From Strobilurus pachycystidiatus (lineage: Eukaryota; Basidiomycota; Agaricomycetes; Agaricales; Physalacriaceae), in NCBI GenBank assembly GCA_019915135.1, contig JAHLMK010000009.1:806001-870000 (forward strand): a stretch of 64,000 nucleotides of DNA, read 5' to 3'. Positions 1 to 12,021 of the stretch are shown here, in pieces. The notes under the pieces are model-generated. The model searched no databases. It worked only from the letters and a program-made list of their open reading frames with translations, and was not told the origin of the DNA. Both the position numbers and the translations under genes were made by a program. The stretch's first letter is position 1. The number at the start of each line of letters is the position of its first letter.

Positions 1-34
1 TTAACTGTGATATATCATCTAATGTTTCGACCAG

Positions 35-347
35 ATCGAGCATGCTCTCACAGAGTGGCGTGATGGCACCATTCGTCGGGCTGACTTCAAAGAGGACAAC
101 TCTGTCAGATACTTTTATCACCTAGCTGGAGTTCAACATGTTGAGAAGGAGGCCCCAGGGTACATGCTCAAGCTTCAGACAGGATTGTTCAAGTCCATGC
201 TGTGAGTTTTGTCTATATCACATCGTGATCATCACTGATCTTATGGTTGTTAGTGTTCACACTAACAAGACCTTTCTTCTTGAGACTGCTGTCTCAGATA
301 CTATGGCCAACCTGGATTTCGCTGCCCTTGAGGCCTCTGCTACTTAG
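35..347 (+). CDS. C-terminal exons of an unknown protein (5' end outside window)
   Basis: Two exons are visible, about 35-201 and 254-347, joined by an intron of about 52 bp (donor GTGAGT, acceptor TTGTTAG). The frame closes at TAG 345-347. A pyrimidine/branch-like stretch followed by CAG at 32-34 marks the 3' end of an earlier intron, so the gene begins upstream of the window. The peptide is charged, contains the short segment EWRDGTIRRADFKED and ends LDFAALEASAT. I do not recognise the family. Position beside transposons suggests it could itself belong to a mobile element, but nothing in the residues proves that. Confidence 0.5.
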
Positions 348-348
348 A

Positions 349-1302
349 CAAGTGTCTCTCTCAATCATTGCATCTACTTACTACTCATCTAATCCTGCAC
401 CTTCACTGTCCTTTTTGCACCACTCCTATCTTTGTTATTCCCATCATTAATCGTCTGTCGTCGTAGTTAGTTAGCTAGCTTTAGATACAACCTGCCAATA
501 CAATTTGATTATGCTGCTTTTTCTTTGTGTGCTTTGTTTGCCTGAATCTGAAATATTATTTTGATCTTTTTATTCAATTGTAGCTGTCTTCGATGCTGCT
601 TCAAAGCAATTATTGATGACTTTTGTTGCGCTTTGATGTCTTTATGGACAGGCTTTATAGTTACAGTATTTATATCTAATACTTTATGTAGCTTTAATAG
701 TGGTTCGAAAGCACTACACCACCGCTTGTTCAACACTTAATACTTGCTTATTGACTGCTTTCAAAGTGGTTGGGATACACTTTGCACATGCTTTGGAAGC
801 ACTACATCAATGCTTGCTAAGTGCTTTTGAAGGGCTTATATAGTGCTATACATAAAGGTTACATATGTATATGTCTTTGAGATACTTTGGAATCATCGTG
901 GAAGCACTCAATATACTCTTTGAGAGTATCTCGGAAGTGCTTACAAAGTGCTCTACACAAAGGTTAGCACAGTTGTATACTTTATAACACTTTCAATATG
1001 CTTACACTGTGAGTTGAAAGTACTATATAGAGCTTCAAGTGTACTTTATACTTGCTTTGTAAGTATGTTGAAAGCCTAATGAAAGTGCTTCACACAAAGG
1101 TTCATGGAGACATATACTTCATAAGAGTTCCAAAGTGTTCACAAAGCTCTACAAAAGTCATTTAAAGTACCTTGTAATACTTTGAAACACAAGTCTCCTT
1201 TAACCTTTGTTTAAAGCACTTTGGGTACTTTGAGGCTTTGTGAACTTTGAAAGACTTTGATTTTCTTTATATTGCTTCGATTCTATAAGGTGTTTCCAGA
1301 TG
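349..1302. repeat. AT-rich tract with degenerate short-word repetition, no gene
   Basis: No credible coding region. From about 720 to 1280 the sequence repeats variants of the words GTGCTTT, AAGCACT, ACTTTG and CACAAAGGTT (near 852, 957 and 1093) on an irregular spacing of roughly 100-140 bases. It looks like an old, diverged satellite-like tract. It ends at the truncation point of the first family-1 retroelement. Confidence 0.5.
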
Positions 1303-1992
1303 TAACCCCCGGACTATCTCATGGGCTTCTAGCCTAGAGACTCAACGCACAACTCATATATCATTTGATGAAGGTGGACATCCACTACACCCATCAAACC
1401 AAATATCTCGCTTGAGTACTCTGGGAGTACCTCAAGGAGCATGCTGGCGGACGCACCTGATCGGGGATCAGAGTGTTGCCCTTCCTAGCAGCCTAGGAAC
1501 CCTGGCGCTTTTCTCTCATATACATTTGAGAACCTTCGGAACACGGTTCAACAAACTTGCCAATTCTACCCCCAGCACCCGTCCAATCGTCTCATCTTGG
1601 ATTGACTGTTGAGACCAGTGATTCTTCTGCGCGACGCGACTACTTGCGTACTCATGCTCCCTCTCTGGCACCAGGTGCAGTGAAGGTTGAGCCCAAACAC
1701 TCAAGGGTACCAGCACAGACACTCTCATCCTCAGGGAGGATGGAGAGTGGTGACATCGCATCCACGGACCCTTCCCCACTCAAGAGAGTCTCTCTCCCTC
1801 TTGGTCATCCACCACCGAGCCAATCCTCAGCATCAACTGTTGGGACCCTTAAGACACAAGGACCGTTCTCAGGACCTCGGGGAGGACAACCTGAAACCAA
1901 TGACGAGTCTCCACCACTAGTCTTCTCGGTGGACCGAGAAGCTTGAGGAGGGGATGCTGCCACAATCCAAGACCCACTTTTTTCATGAAAAG

Positions 1993-2228
1993 ATGTGGTT
2001 GCAAGGACTATGGAGGACAACAATGACCGCACGGCGGGATAGTTGTGCCTTGGACACACTGGTCCATGAAGAAACGGAGATACAATCGAGGATTGTCCCA
2101 AGAAGATGCCATGTGGTTGCAAGGACTATGGAGGACAACAATGACCGCGCGGCGGGATAGTTGTGCCTCGGACACACTGGTCCATGAAGAAACAGAGATA
2201 CCATCGAGGACTGTTCCAAGGAGACGCC
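1993..2228 (+). repeat. Tandem duplication, about 118-bp unit, inside family-1 internal region
   Basis: Two copies of a unit starting ATGTGGTTGCAAGG begin at 1993 and 2111. The same duplication exists in the complete copy, starting at 7629 and 7746. It is therefore an ancestral feature of the family and not a local event. Confidence 0.85.
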
Positions 2229-2491
2229 ACACATTGAGCGGAGGACATCCATACTCGAGACAAGCGCCATACCCCAGAGGAAGTTACCTACCAAAAGGAA
2301 CACCAGTCAACGCAGCGCCAGAGACGCAATCCAAGGACTCACAACTAGAGGGCCACACCCACGCTTGCAAACACTCAAACTCGGAGCATCATCCCATACT
2401 ACCCACTTGGGGACTGGAAGGCACAAACCCTTGGAGCGAGTCCATTGACGTCTTTGCCTTCTTGGGGACAAGAAGCTTGAGGAGGGGATAT

Positions 2492-4042
2492 TGTCATGAT
2501 GCGTCTCCAGGCAGACCACTTGTCTCATCTACACAGCCACACGGCTCATCGCCACAGCCACAACTCTGGCTCACAATGGCTGCACACGCATCTATGATCT
2601 ATCTTCCATGCCACAGAAGCTCTACCGGGAAGTAAAGCAGGATGATGACAGAGTCTAGACGCATCAGGAGCTCCGGGAGCACCTGCACATACTCTCATAG
2701 GGGATTAATGTGAACACCCGGGAACCGGTACTTGTCACAGCCTGACAGTAGCTTCTCTTGGTCTCGGGTCACTTCTCAGACCATTGCACACATCGTTGTA
2801 ATGGCCACAACACTCAGGAACAGCTACAGCACTCAAGAAGGAAGCACACACAAGGTACCACTACCAGGAATCGCTCTAGAGACTCGTGGAGTCATCTAGA
2901 GGGGTATCTATTGAAGGAGAAGTCACAACACTAGCACTTGACGCTTGGAGAGCCTCTGGACCGCAGGAGAAGGTTGTAGAACCATGGAGAAGGTCCCAGA
3001 AGGTTCAGGGCGCCTCCAGAACGTCATCCCGCCGCATTGGGCGCTCTGACTCACTCAGGAGTCGCTGCAGCATGTGGAGCGGCGGGATCCCGCCCTTTAC
3101 CCGCTCTGACTCATTCAGGAGTCTCTGGAGTCATCCCAGGAACTTCTTGGCAGCCTATGACTCGAGCCAAGTCTATACTTAGGCGCATGAGCGCATGCTC
3201 CCGCCATTCCCGCCCTCCCGACCAATGGCAGCCCGCCGATCGGGCGCCCCGCCCCTTGAAACAGTGGATTAAGTGTCTTCCATCGCATCCAACACAGTGG
3301 GAGCTCTGACTCAGTCAGTAACCGATTTGGGGCACTAGAACAGTATATAAGTCGAAGTACATTCCCCCATGTACTTCAGAGCTGGACATTATTGCATCTG
3401 CGCTATTGTATATCCCTTCGCAGTACCCTTTGGCATCTTGCCTCTGCCATTGGGGAATTGCTCTCTAAGGGGCCCTCTCTCATTGTACGCTTCACTCTCT
3501 GCTGAATCGTACTCTTACTCGTCATCCTCTCCTCCCTCTCCACTATCCTCTCGCCACAGGATTGTCCTTGCGTCACTGAGTACGCCGTCAACATGACATG
3601 CAACTGGACGCTTGCTCTCAGCGATGGTATCCCGTGGGGATCTCTGTCGAGTGGGTTAGGGATGGATATGGATGGATCTCTCGGACACTGGCTGTACATT
3701 TGCTCTCGTCGAGGACGAGGCAATGGTGCAGTCACTGTTGGATTGCTGTCTATGCACCGAGGGTGCTAGACATTGATCCCCGCTTGTGTAGCGCTACCCC
3801 AGTGGAGTGTAACGAGTGGCGCAGGTGAATAGGATCCACAACGACACAAGGGGTCTACCGTTGAGCAAGACAATGGCTAGACAATCTGAACAGGAGTCTT
3901 GCTAGGCAGAGTGCCTAGGAGGTCTCCTGGCCTCCACCCCGAGGACGGCTTTGGGACATGGGATTCACATATGGAGGTGTGCAGTTGCCGTGTGGCGCTG
4001 TATGAGCTTGAGCACGTGAGAGTGCTGGCTCAGGTCCTAACA
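2492..4042 (+). repeat. Family-1 LTR (copy L1), 1551 bp
   Basis: Begins TGTCATGATG and ends GGTCCTAACA, giving TGT...ACA termini. It has a TATA box (TATATAA) at 3344-3350. TGACTCA heptamers lie at 3047, 3107 and 3307, and a GGCGGGATCCCGCC palindrome lies between the first two. It differs from L2 and L3 at scattered positions, so it is older. Confidence 0.9.
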
Positions 4043-4211
4043 GTGCCCGCTTGACTGGTGATGGGGGAAGTGCAGGCAAAGACTCCGTGACAAGGCGACG
4101 TCGATCCTCGGTGGTACGTTGAACGGAAATAACGCCGTCGTCGTTCTCGTTGTCGTCCTCGTCCAGAGTCGCAAGAAAAACGCCGGGCGGGCGCTTGAGG
4201 GTTTTGCCCAT
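4043..4211 (-). pseudogene. Truncated N-terminus of a possible KDZ-type transposase gene
   Basis: An ORF beginning with ATG at 4211 on the minus strand reads about 56 codons (MGKTLKRPP..., then an acidic stretch, then PPSPVKR) and is cut exactly where the family-1 LTR ends at 4042. From memory, fungal KDZ (Kyakuja-Dileera-Zisupton) transposases often begin with a similar segment ending in PPSPxKR. TET/JBP genes are reported to travel with KDZ elements, and this ORF starts only 89 bp after the stop of the TET/JBP-like gene on the same strand. The catalytic part is absent here, so the assignment is tentative. Confidence 0.45.
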
Positions 4212-4994
4212 GGTGGCGGAAACGCTACCAGTATTTCGTCATCTTGTACTTGGACTTGTCCGTCGCCGCGCGCCGGCTGGAAATTCAAATTATATGACAA
4301 TTAAACACCAGTAGTATTCTGATAATGTGCCACTAAGTCTTCCCACCTTGGGAATAGGTCCCTGTTACGAGCCGGCATCCCCCGCCTCCACTTCTCCCAC
4401 TCCTCCAAGTCCTTCTTGGAAGCACTCTCCTTGAACTCTTTATCTGACTGTCTACCATTAAGCACCCAACGAAAAAGTCCAGCCGCGGAGAACATAACAA
4501 AAGACGCCCTCTGCTCCCCTTGACACACGGAAATATTCCCATGTTTGATGAGCGCCGAAGGCAAAAGAATAAGGTTACCAGGGGGAAACTCCACAACAAT
4601 GCGAAGGTCCCAAAGAATAAGGTGTCCGCCCTTGGTAGGATCGAAGTCGTCCAGAGGCCAGACCGCGCACATGCCGCCAACTTTGTTCAAGTGGTCGGTG
4701 TGCAGCCGCGTCCACCCCGTTGGAGCAAAGTTTACGTGCGCGGCGGCAAAAGGGCAAGGACCAAAAGGTCGTCGGAGATTGGGGTTCTCGTCAACAATGT
4801 CGTCGAGGACTTCATTGTACTCCTTCCACATTTCCGGAAAGTAAGTGGCGAATGCTCCTGTGAATTGGAGCATGAGCTGGAGCTAAATAATGGAGTAGGG
4901 TGAGCTTACTGTTTGTGAACTGCGCCATGCGTTGGAAGGGCTCCTCCTTCATCAACGCTTCCATCATCAACGTATTGCATACTTCGTTGTCAAT

Positions 4995-6545
4995 TGTCAT
5001 GATGCGTCTCCAGGCAGACCACTTGTCTCATCTACACAGCCGCACGGCTCATCGCCACAGCCACAACTCTGGCTTGCTATGGCTGCACACACATCTATGA
5101 TCTATCTTCCATGCCACAGAAGCTCTACCGGGAGGTAAAGCAGGATGATGACAGAGTCTAGACGCATCAGGAGCTCCGGGAGCACCTGCGCATACTCTCA
5201 TAGTGGATCAATGTGAACACCAGGGAACCGGTACTTGTCACAGCATGACCGTAGCTTCTCTTGGTCTTGGATCACTTCTCAGACCATTGCACACATTGTT
5301 GTAATGGCCACAACACTCAGGAACAGCTACAGCACTCAAGAAGGAAGCACACACAAAGTACCACTACCAGGAATCGCTCTAGAGACTCGTGGAGTCATCT
5401 AGAGGTATATCTATTGAAGGAGAAGTCACAACACTAACACTCGACACTTGAAGAGCCTCTGGACCGCAGGAGAAGGTTGTAGAACCTTAGAGAAGGTCCC
5501 AGAAGGCTCAGGGCGCCTCCAGAACGTCATCCCGCCGCATTGGGCGCTCTGACTCACTCAGGAGTCGCTGCAGCATGTGGAGCGGCGGGATCCCGCCCTT
5601 TACCCGCTCTGACTCATTCAGGAGTCTCTGGAGTCATCCCAGGAACTTCTTGGCAGCCTATGACTCGAGCCAAGTCTATACTTAGGCGCATGAGCGCATG
5701 CTCCCGCCATTCCCGCCCTCCCGACCAATGGCAGCCCGCCGATCGGGCGCCCCGCCCCTTGAAACAGTGGATTAAGTGTCTTCCATCGCATCCGACACAG
5801 TGGGAGCTCTGACTCAGTCAGTAACCAATTTGGGACACTAGAATGGTATATAAGTCAAAGTACATTCACCTATGTACTTCAGAGCTGGACATTATTGCAT
5901 CTGCGCTATTGTACATTCCTTCGCAGTACCCTTTGGCATCTTGCCTCTGCCATTGGGGAATTACTCTCTAAGGGGCCCTCTCTCATTGTACGCTTCACTC
6001 CTCGCTGAATCGTACTCTTACTCGTCATCCTCTCCTCTCTCTCCACTATCCTTTTGCCACAGGATTGTCCTTGCGTCACTGAGTACGCCATCGACATGCC
6101 ATGCAGCTGGACGCTTGCTCTCATCGATGGTATCCCGTGGGGATCTCTGTCGAGTGGGTCAGGGATGGATATGGATGGATCTCTCGGACACTGGCTGTAC
6201 ACTTGCTCTCGTCGAGGACGAGGCAATGGTGCAGTCACTGTTGGATTGCTGTCTATGCACCGAGGGTGCTAGACATTGATCCCCGCTTGTGTAGCGCTGC
6301 CCCAATGGAGCGTAATGAGTGGCGCAGGTGAATAGGATCCACAACAACGCTATGGGTCTACCGTCGAGCAAGACAACGGCTAGACAATCTGAACAGGAGT
6401 CTCGCTAGGCAGAGTGCCTAGGAGATCTCCTGGCCTCCACCCCGAGGACGGCTTTGGGACATGGGATTCACATATGGAGGTGTGCAGTTGCCGTGTGGCA
6501 CTGTATGAGCTTGAGCACGTGAGAGTGCTGGCTCAGGTCCTAACA
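4995..6545 (+). repeat. Family-1 5' LTR (copy L2)
   Basis: TGTCATGATG...CCTAACA, 1551 bp, with a TATA box at 5847-5853. Upstream TGACTCA sites correspond to those in copy L1. Confidence 0.9.
5547..5853 (+). promoter_or_regulatory. LTR promoter with three Gcn4/AP-1-type sites upstream of TATA
   Basis: In each family-1 LTR the seven-base word TGACTCA occurs three times in about 270 bp, each in the context CTCTGACTCA. The last copy lies about 33-37 bp before TATATAA. The same layout is seen at 3047-3350 and 8677-8983. TGACTCA is the known core of fungal Gcn4/Cpc1 bZIP binding. Regulation by amino-acid starvation is inferred. Confidence 0.5.
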
Positions 6546-8124
6546 ATATGTCCAGCTCTCTCTCCTACTCGCTGTGGAGGTTAGGCAACGGTTACTCGAC
6601 AAGGACACCCTCGAACAAGGAAGTACTGCATGGTGCAGTCTTCCTACCACTACTCCCACCTTGGAATAACGCTTCCGGACGCCACAGCCTCAGCACAATT
6701 GCTCCCCTTGTCTGAGCTCGCAGAGACCCAGTATCAAGCGCACCAACCAACGTCACGGTACCCAAACCAACAATACGGTCTGGTCTCTCTTGATACAGGA
6801 ATCTTCTGGGCAGAGCTGCATGGGTTATAGACGCGGTCTATAGGTTGATAAGTTTGAAGAAGAACCGGGTTCTTCTTCACTCTTGGTGTACCGATACACT
6901 ACCCCGAAGCCTTGAACAACTGGAGTCTCCGGGATGTCTAACCCCCGGACTATCTCATGGGCTTCTAGCCTAGAGACTCAACGCACAACTCATATATCAT
7001 TTGATGAAGGTGGACATCCACTACACCCATCAAACCAAATATCTCGCTTGAGTACTCTGGGAGTACCTCAAGGAGCATGCTGGCGGACGCACCTGATCGG
7101 GGATCAGAGTGTTGCCCTTCCTAGCAGCCTAGGAACCCTGGCGCTTTTCTCTCATATACATTTGAGAACCTTCGGAACACGGTTCAACAAACTTGCCAAT
7201 TCTACCCCCAGCACCCGTCCAATCGTCTCATCTTGGATTGACTGTTGAGACCAGTGATTCTTCTGCGCGACGCGACTACTTGCGTACTCATGCTCCCTCT
7301 CTGGCACCAGGTGCAGTGAAGGTTGAGCCCAAACACTCAAGGGTACCAGCACAGACACTCTCATCCTCAGGGAGGATGGAGAGTGGTGACATCGCATCCA
7401 CGGACCCTTCCCCACTCAAGAGAGTCTCTCTCCCTCTTGGTCATCCACCACCGAGCCAATCCTCAGCATCAACTGTTGGGACCCTTCAGACACAAGGACC
7501 GTTCTCAGGACCTCGGGGAGGACAACCTGAAACCAATGACGAGTCTCCACCACTAGTCTTCTCGGTGGACCGAGAAGCTTGAGGAGGGGATGCTGCTACA
7601 ATCCAAGACCCACTTTTTTCATGAAAAGATGTGGTTGCGAGGACTATGGAGGACAACAATGACCGCGCGGCGGGATAGTTGTGCCTTGGACACACTGGTC
7701 CATGAAGAAACGGAGATACAATCGAGGATTGTCCAAGAAGATGCCATGTGGTTGCGAGGACTATGGAGGACAACAATGACCGCGCGGCGGGATAGTTGTG
7801 CCTCGGACACACTGGCATGAAGAAACAGAGATACAATCGAGGACTGTTCCAAGGAGACGCCACACATTGAGCGGAGGACATCCATACTCGAGACAAGCGC
7901 CATACCCCAGAGGAAGTTACCTACCAAAAGGAACACCAGTCAACGCAGCGCCAGAGACGCAATCCAAGGACTCACAACTAGAGGGCCACACCCACACTTG
8001 CAAACACTCAAACTCAGAGCATCATCCCATACTACCCACTTGGGGACTGGAAGGCACAAACCCTTGGAGCGAGTCCATTGACGTCTTTGCCTTCTTGGGG
8101 ACAAGAAGCTTGAGGAGGGGATAT

Positions 8125-9675
8125 TGTCATGATGCGTCTCCAGGCAGACCACTTGTCTCATCTACACAGCCGCACGGCTCATCGCCACAGCCACAACTCT
8201 GGCTTGCTATGGCTGCACACACATCTATGATCTATCTTCCATGCCACAGAAGCTCTACCGGGAGGTAAAGCAGGATGATGACAGAGTCTAGACGCATCAG
8301 GAGCTCCGGGAGCACCTGCGCATACTCTCATAGTGGATCAATGTGAACACCAGGGAACCGGTACTTGTCACAGCATGACCGTAGCTTCTCTTGGTCTTGG
8401 ATCACTTCTCAGACCATTGCACACATTGTTGTAATGGCCACAACACTCAGGAACAGCTACAGCACTCAAGAAGGAAGCACACACAAAGTACCACTACCAG
8501 GAATCGCTCTAGAGACTCGTGGAGTCATCTAGAGGTATATCTATTGAAGGAGAAGTCACAACACTAACACTCGACACTTGAAGAGCCTCTGGACCGCAGG
8601 AGAAGGTTGTAGAACCTTAGAGAAGGTCCCAGAAGGCTCAGGGCGCCTCCAGAACGTCATCCCGCCGCATTGGGCGCTCTGACTCACTCAGGAGTCGCTG
8701 CAGCATGTGGAGCGGCGGGATCCCGCCCTTTACCCGCTCTGACTCATTCAGGAGTCTCTGGAGTCATCCCAGGAACTTCTTGGCAGCCTATGACTCGAGC
8801 CAAGTCTATACTTAGGCGCATGAGCGCATGCTCCCGCCATTCCCGCCCTCCCGACCAATGGCAGCCCGCCGATCGGGCGCCCCGCCCCTTGAAACAGTGG
8901 ATTAAGTGTCTTCCATCGCATCCGACACAGTGGGAGCTCTGACTCAGTCAGTAACCAATTTGGGACACTAGAATGGTATATAAGTCAAAGTACATTCACC
9001 TATGTACTTCAGAGCTGGACATTATTGCATCTGCGCTATTGTACATTCCTTCGCAGTACCCTTTGGCATCTTGCCTCTGCCATTGGGGAATTACTCTCTA
9101 AGGGGCCCTCTCTCATTGTACGCTTCACTCCTCGCTGAATCGTACTCTTACTCGTCATCCTCTCCTCTCTCTCCACTATCCTTTTGCCACAGGATTGTCC
9201 TTGCGTCACTGAGTACGCCATCGACATGCCATGCAGCTGGACGCTTGCTCTCATCGATGGTATCCCGTGGGGATCTCTGTCGAGTGGGTCAGGGATGGAT
9301 ATGGATGGATCTCTCGGACACTGGCTGTACACTTGCTCTCGTCGAGGACGAGGCAATGGTGCAGTCACTGTTGGATTGCTGTCTATGCACCGAGGGTGCT
9401 AGACATTGATCCCCGCTTGTGTAGCGCTGCCCCAATGGAGCGTAATGAGTGGCGCAGGTGAATAGGATCCACAACAACGCTATGGGTCTACCGTCGAGCA
9501 AGACAACGGCTAGACAATCTGAACAGGAGTCTCGCTAGGCAGAGTGCCTAGGAGATCTCCTGGCCTCCACCCCGAGGACGGCTTTGGGACATGGGATTCA
9601 CATATGGAGGTGTGCAGTTGCCGTGTGGCACTGTATGAGCTTGAGCACGTGAGAGTGCTGGCTCAGGTCCTAACA
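8125..9675 (+). repeat. Family-1 3' LTR (copy L3)
   Basis: TGTCATGATG...CCTAACA, 1551 bp, apparently identical to L2, with a TATA box at 8977-8983. It is followed by the target duplication TCAAT. Confidence 0.9.
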
Positions 9676-11342
9676 TCAATCCAGCCCGGGTCGGATCACC
9701 CGCCCTCCTCCAAAACTCAACCCAAACCCAATGGTTGGATAATCCCCCCGCCGATGGAAGGAGTGGTCATAATCAAACCGGCACTTGCTCTTGGCTTCGC
9801 GTAGGAGATCCGCGGCTCTCTTCATGAGAGCTGGCCAATCCGGATCTAGGGGGTGGCCGACGAGCACAACCATTAGTCGACCCTCCCTGTCCAGCACAAC
9901 TTGGGGCCGCCTGTTGAGTAAAGTCAGGCTCTTGGAAGAAAAGAAATAACAGCGGTGACTTACATTCCTTTCCAACCAACCTTCCTGAACGCTCGCTCCG
10001 TTAAACGCCTGATATCATCCAAGGTAAAGACCCTGGGGTCCCACTCCGTTCGCTCTCCCTGCCACGTTCCGCCGGCGTTGGCATAATCCGTGTCCAGAAT
10101 TTGAGCGGCGATTGCCCGCCGAATCCCGGACGGCTTAACGAACCCCTTGGTTGCGTCGCCGCCCCGCTTTTCATAGCGCCTGGCTCGCTTGGCCGGCGGA
10201 GGAGCAGTGCCGCCCTCCTTCAGGCGAGCACGCTTCTTGTCCTTTTGCCGTTTTCGCTTCCGCTGGCGTTTGGCAAGTGCTCCCTGCTCACAGGAAGCGG
10301 GTTCATGGATGGCGTCCTCGAGCGATGGAGGTGGAGGAGGCGCTGGTGCGGAGGGAGGGTATGGAGGCGGCCGAGGTTCCAGGATGGGAAGCTCCCAGAA
10401 GCATTCCGAGTGTGGAGAGGGGGTCGGCGGCGGGGTGGACAGAGGAGTCAAAGGAGAGAGGGAACGTGAGCGCGCTGAGCAAGAGATGGGCGACGGGGAA
10501 CGAGAGGAGAGAGGAGTCAAGGGAGAGAGTGAACGCGTGCGCGGGCGAGGGGAGAGAGTGTGTGCAGCGTGTGAGAAACTTGGCGAGCCGAGCGGTAGAC
10601 TGGGGCGCCCGGAATCGTCAAGCTGACGGCCGCGGGGTGGCAAGAGCTGAGTGTAGACGTCGTCCGTCTCGGCGTCGTCTTCGTCCTCCCCGCGTCGGAG
10701 TGCGTCTTGCAGACGCTTCTCGATGAGCTCCGCGACCGTCGTTCTCTGGACCACGATTGGTGGGAAGGCGCCAAAAAACCCCGCGAATGTCTTGCCATTG
10801 CGCGTCGTTCGATCTATTGAAAGCGTATCATGTGTCAGAAAGGATCTTGCGAGGCAATGGGAAGAGAAAATGTAAAAAAAAAGAAAAAAACAATTGGCGC
10901 GCGTCTTTATGCCCTCCGGGGTCGTTAGCGTACTCGTCGCGCTCCAATTATAGAAGACTATCTACTGAAAAAGGAGGGGTAGGTGAGAGGTCTTACCGTG
11001 TGTCGAAGGACCCGCTCTGGAAGGACCCGCTACTTGGTTCATGGGCGCAGGAGGAAACCAATGTGTGTGACGGTGACAAACCAGCACATGGTGGTGACTT
11101 GACGTGCTGGTGCTAAATCTGGAATCACTGTGCGCTGGATGCGCCGAAGAAATGCACGCCCTCTGGCAGATAGATTATTATTTTAAAGACGTAGAGTTGA
11201 TGTTTTCTACTCAAGGATCAAAGTTCTCCGCAAACACTTAGCCACCAGGTGAGTTGTGATTATAGTACTTTTGGGCTGAACATCAAAATGTTGATGTGTT
11301 ATGCCCTTCGATTGTTGCAACATCTCTTCGATCACTCCATTC

Positions 11343-11949
11343 ATGACATTCAAGCGCAAGGTCGGCCGACCTCGCAAACATAAAACGCCGGACGCGCAGA
11401 AGATTGCAATTAGCGTCAAGAACCAAAAATATTTCACGAAGTAAGCCAAATTTCCTCAACCACGCCTGAAATTTACATGATTTCACAAGGCATCGCGAAG
11501 ACGTTTGCACCAAACGTCGCTCTCGTTATACACCAAAGACCAAGGGCGAACAGCCTACAACTAGTTCTACCAAAGATCCTTCTCCTGGCGCTAATCTCTT
11601 TCTACGCCGTCTGCGCCAGGCTAACGCGGACTATATTGCCCTAACGGACAATCATGCTCCCTCCTACTACCAAGAAATATGCTCGACGCTCCTGATGCTC
11701 GATCGCGACCAAGCGTTACAGCGTTGGACGACCATCTATACCCATATCAGCTCCATTTCTGATGCTGGCGAGGCCGCGTTCGGCCAGCTTGAAGAGGATT
11801 ACGCCGCCTCTCTAGAATTCGAACAGGCGGGGCCGTATATTGCGAGGGTGAGAAGTGTTTGTGAGATGGCTAGAGAGATCGAGCATAGTTTGAATGAAGA
11901 CCGGTTCGCGTACGACCTAGCCTGTAACGTCTTCTTGCACCAGCGATAA
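11343..11949 (+). CDS. Gene A: hypothetical protein with AT-hook-like start
   Basis: Two exons, 11343-11440 and 11490-11949, with a 49-bp intron (GTAAGC...ACAAG). Together they read 185 residues in one frame. The start MTFKRKVGRPRKHKTPD contains a GRPRK AT-hook-like core. A basic stretch follows (KHREDVCTKRRSRYTPK), then an alpha-helical C-terminal half rich in Asp/Glu/Ala without a recognised fold. It is convergent with gene B, with only 72 bp between their stops. The AT-hook could indicate DNA binding. No family is assigned. Confidence 0.55.
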
Positions 11950-12021
11950 TTAGATGGGCATCAATCTGTTGAGTTGAGAAATGCATGATATATATTGCAG
12001 GTGGAATGAACGTGGGGTGGT

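Larger units (their letters stand above)
1303..4042 (+). mobile_element. Truncated family-1 LTR element (3' internal part + 3' LTR)
   Basis: Positions 1303-2491 match the internal region 6939-8124 of the complete copy, and 2492-4042 is a full 1551-bp LTR. The 5' LTR and first part of the internal region are missing. The PPT-like GGAGGGGATAT stands directly before the LTR. There are no gag, protease, RT or integrase motifs, so the element is non-autonomous. Its right end cuts into a minus-strand gene at 4043. The left junction near 1290-1303 shows no LTR, which implies deletion or recombination rather than simple insertion. Confidence 0.85.
4995..9675 (+). mobile_element. Complete family-1 non-autonomous LTR retrotransposon (LARD-like)
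   Basis: Two LTRs of 1551 bp (4995-6545 and 8125-9675) enclose 1579 bp of internal sequence. A 5-bp target duplication TCAAT is present at 4990-4994 and 9676-9680. The LTRs look identical by eye, so insertion is recent. The internal part has no gag or pol motifs. It contains a short stretch around 6790-6870 shared with the family-2 element (34790-34862), reading FWAELHG in one frame, which may be a gag relic. The 3' PPT-like GGAGGGGATAT lies at 8114-8124. No clear tRNA primer site follows the 5' LTR. Mobility must depend on an autonomous relative. Confidence 0.9.
4301..11042 (-). pseudogene. TET/JBP-like 2-oxoglutarate/Fe(II) dioxygenase gene, split by a family-1 retroelement
   Basis: Minus-strand exons: 11042-10997 (MNQVAGPSRAG...), 10813-9964, 9910-9676, then the retroelement, then 4994 to about 4912, and about 4863 to 4301. 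Splice sites are standard. The second exon is proline/serine-rich and basic. The third ends in a GLSFGGG motif and the last carries the double-stranded beta-helix: an HTD metal-binding pair, GGHLILWDL, EFPPGNLILLPSA, the distal His in IKHGN, and an Arg in GEQRASF. This pattern matches, from memory, the fungal JBP1/TET oxygenases that oxidise 5-methylcytosine. After removing the insert and one TCAAT copy the frame is still off by one base at the junction, so a second lesion or an unseen intron exists there. The insertion alone should abolish full-length product. The downstream neighbour is the truncated KDZ-like ORF. Confidence 0.75.

Noticed and set aside
720..1280. CRISPR-like spaced repeats
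   Set aside because: Repeats are too degenerate and irregularly spaced, and the genome is eukaryotic.
1557..1946. 129-codon frame repeated almost unchanged at 7193-7582
   Set aside because: Conservation comes from recent copying of the non-coding retroelement. There is no codon-position bias visible between copies and no domain.
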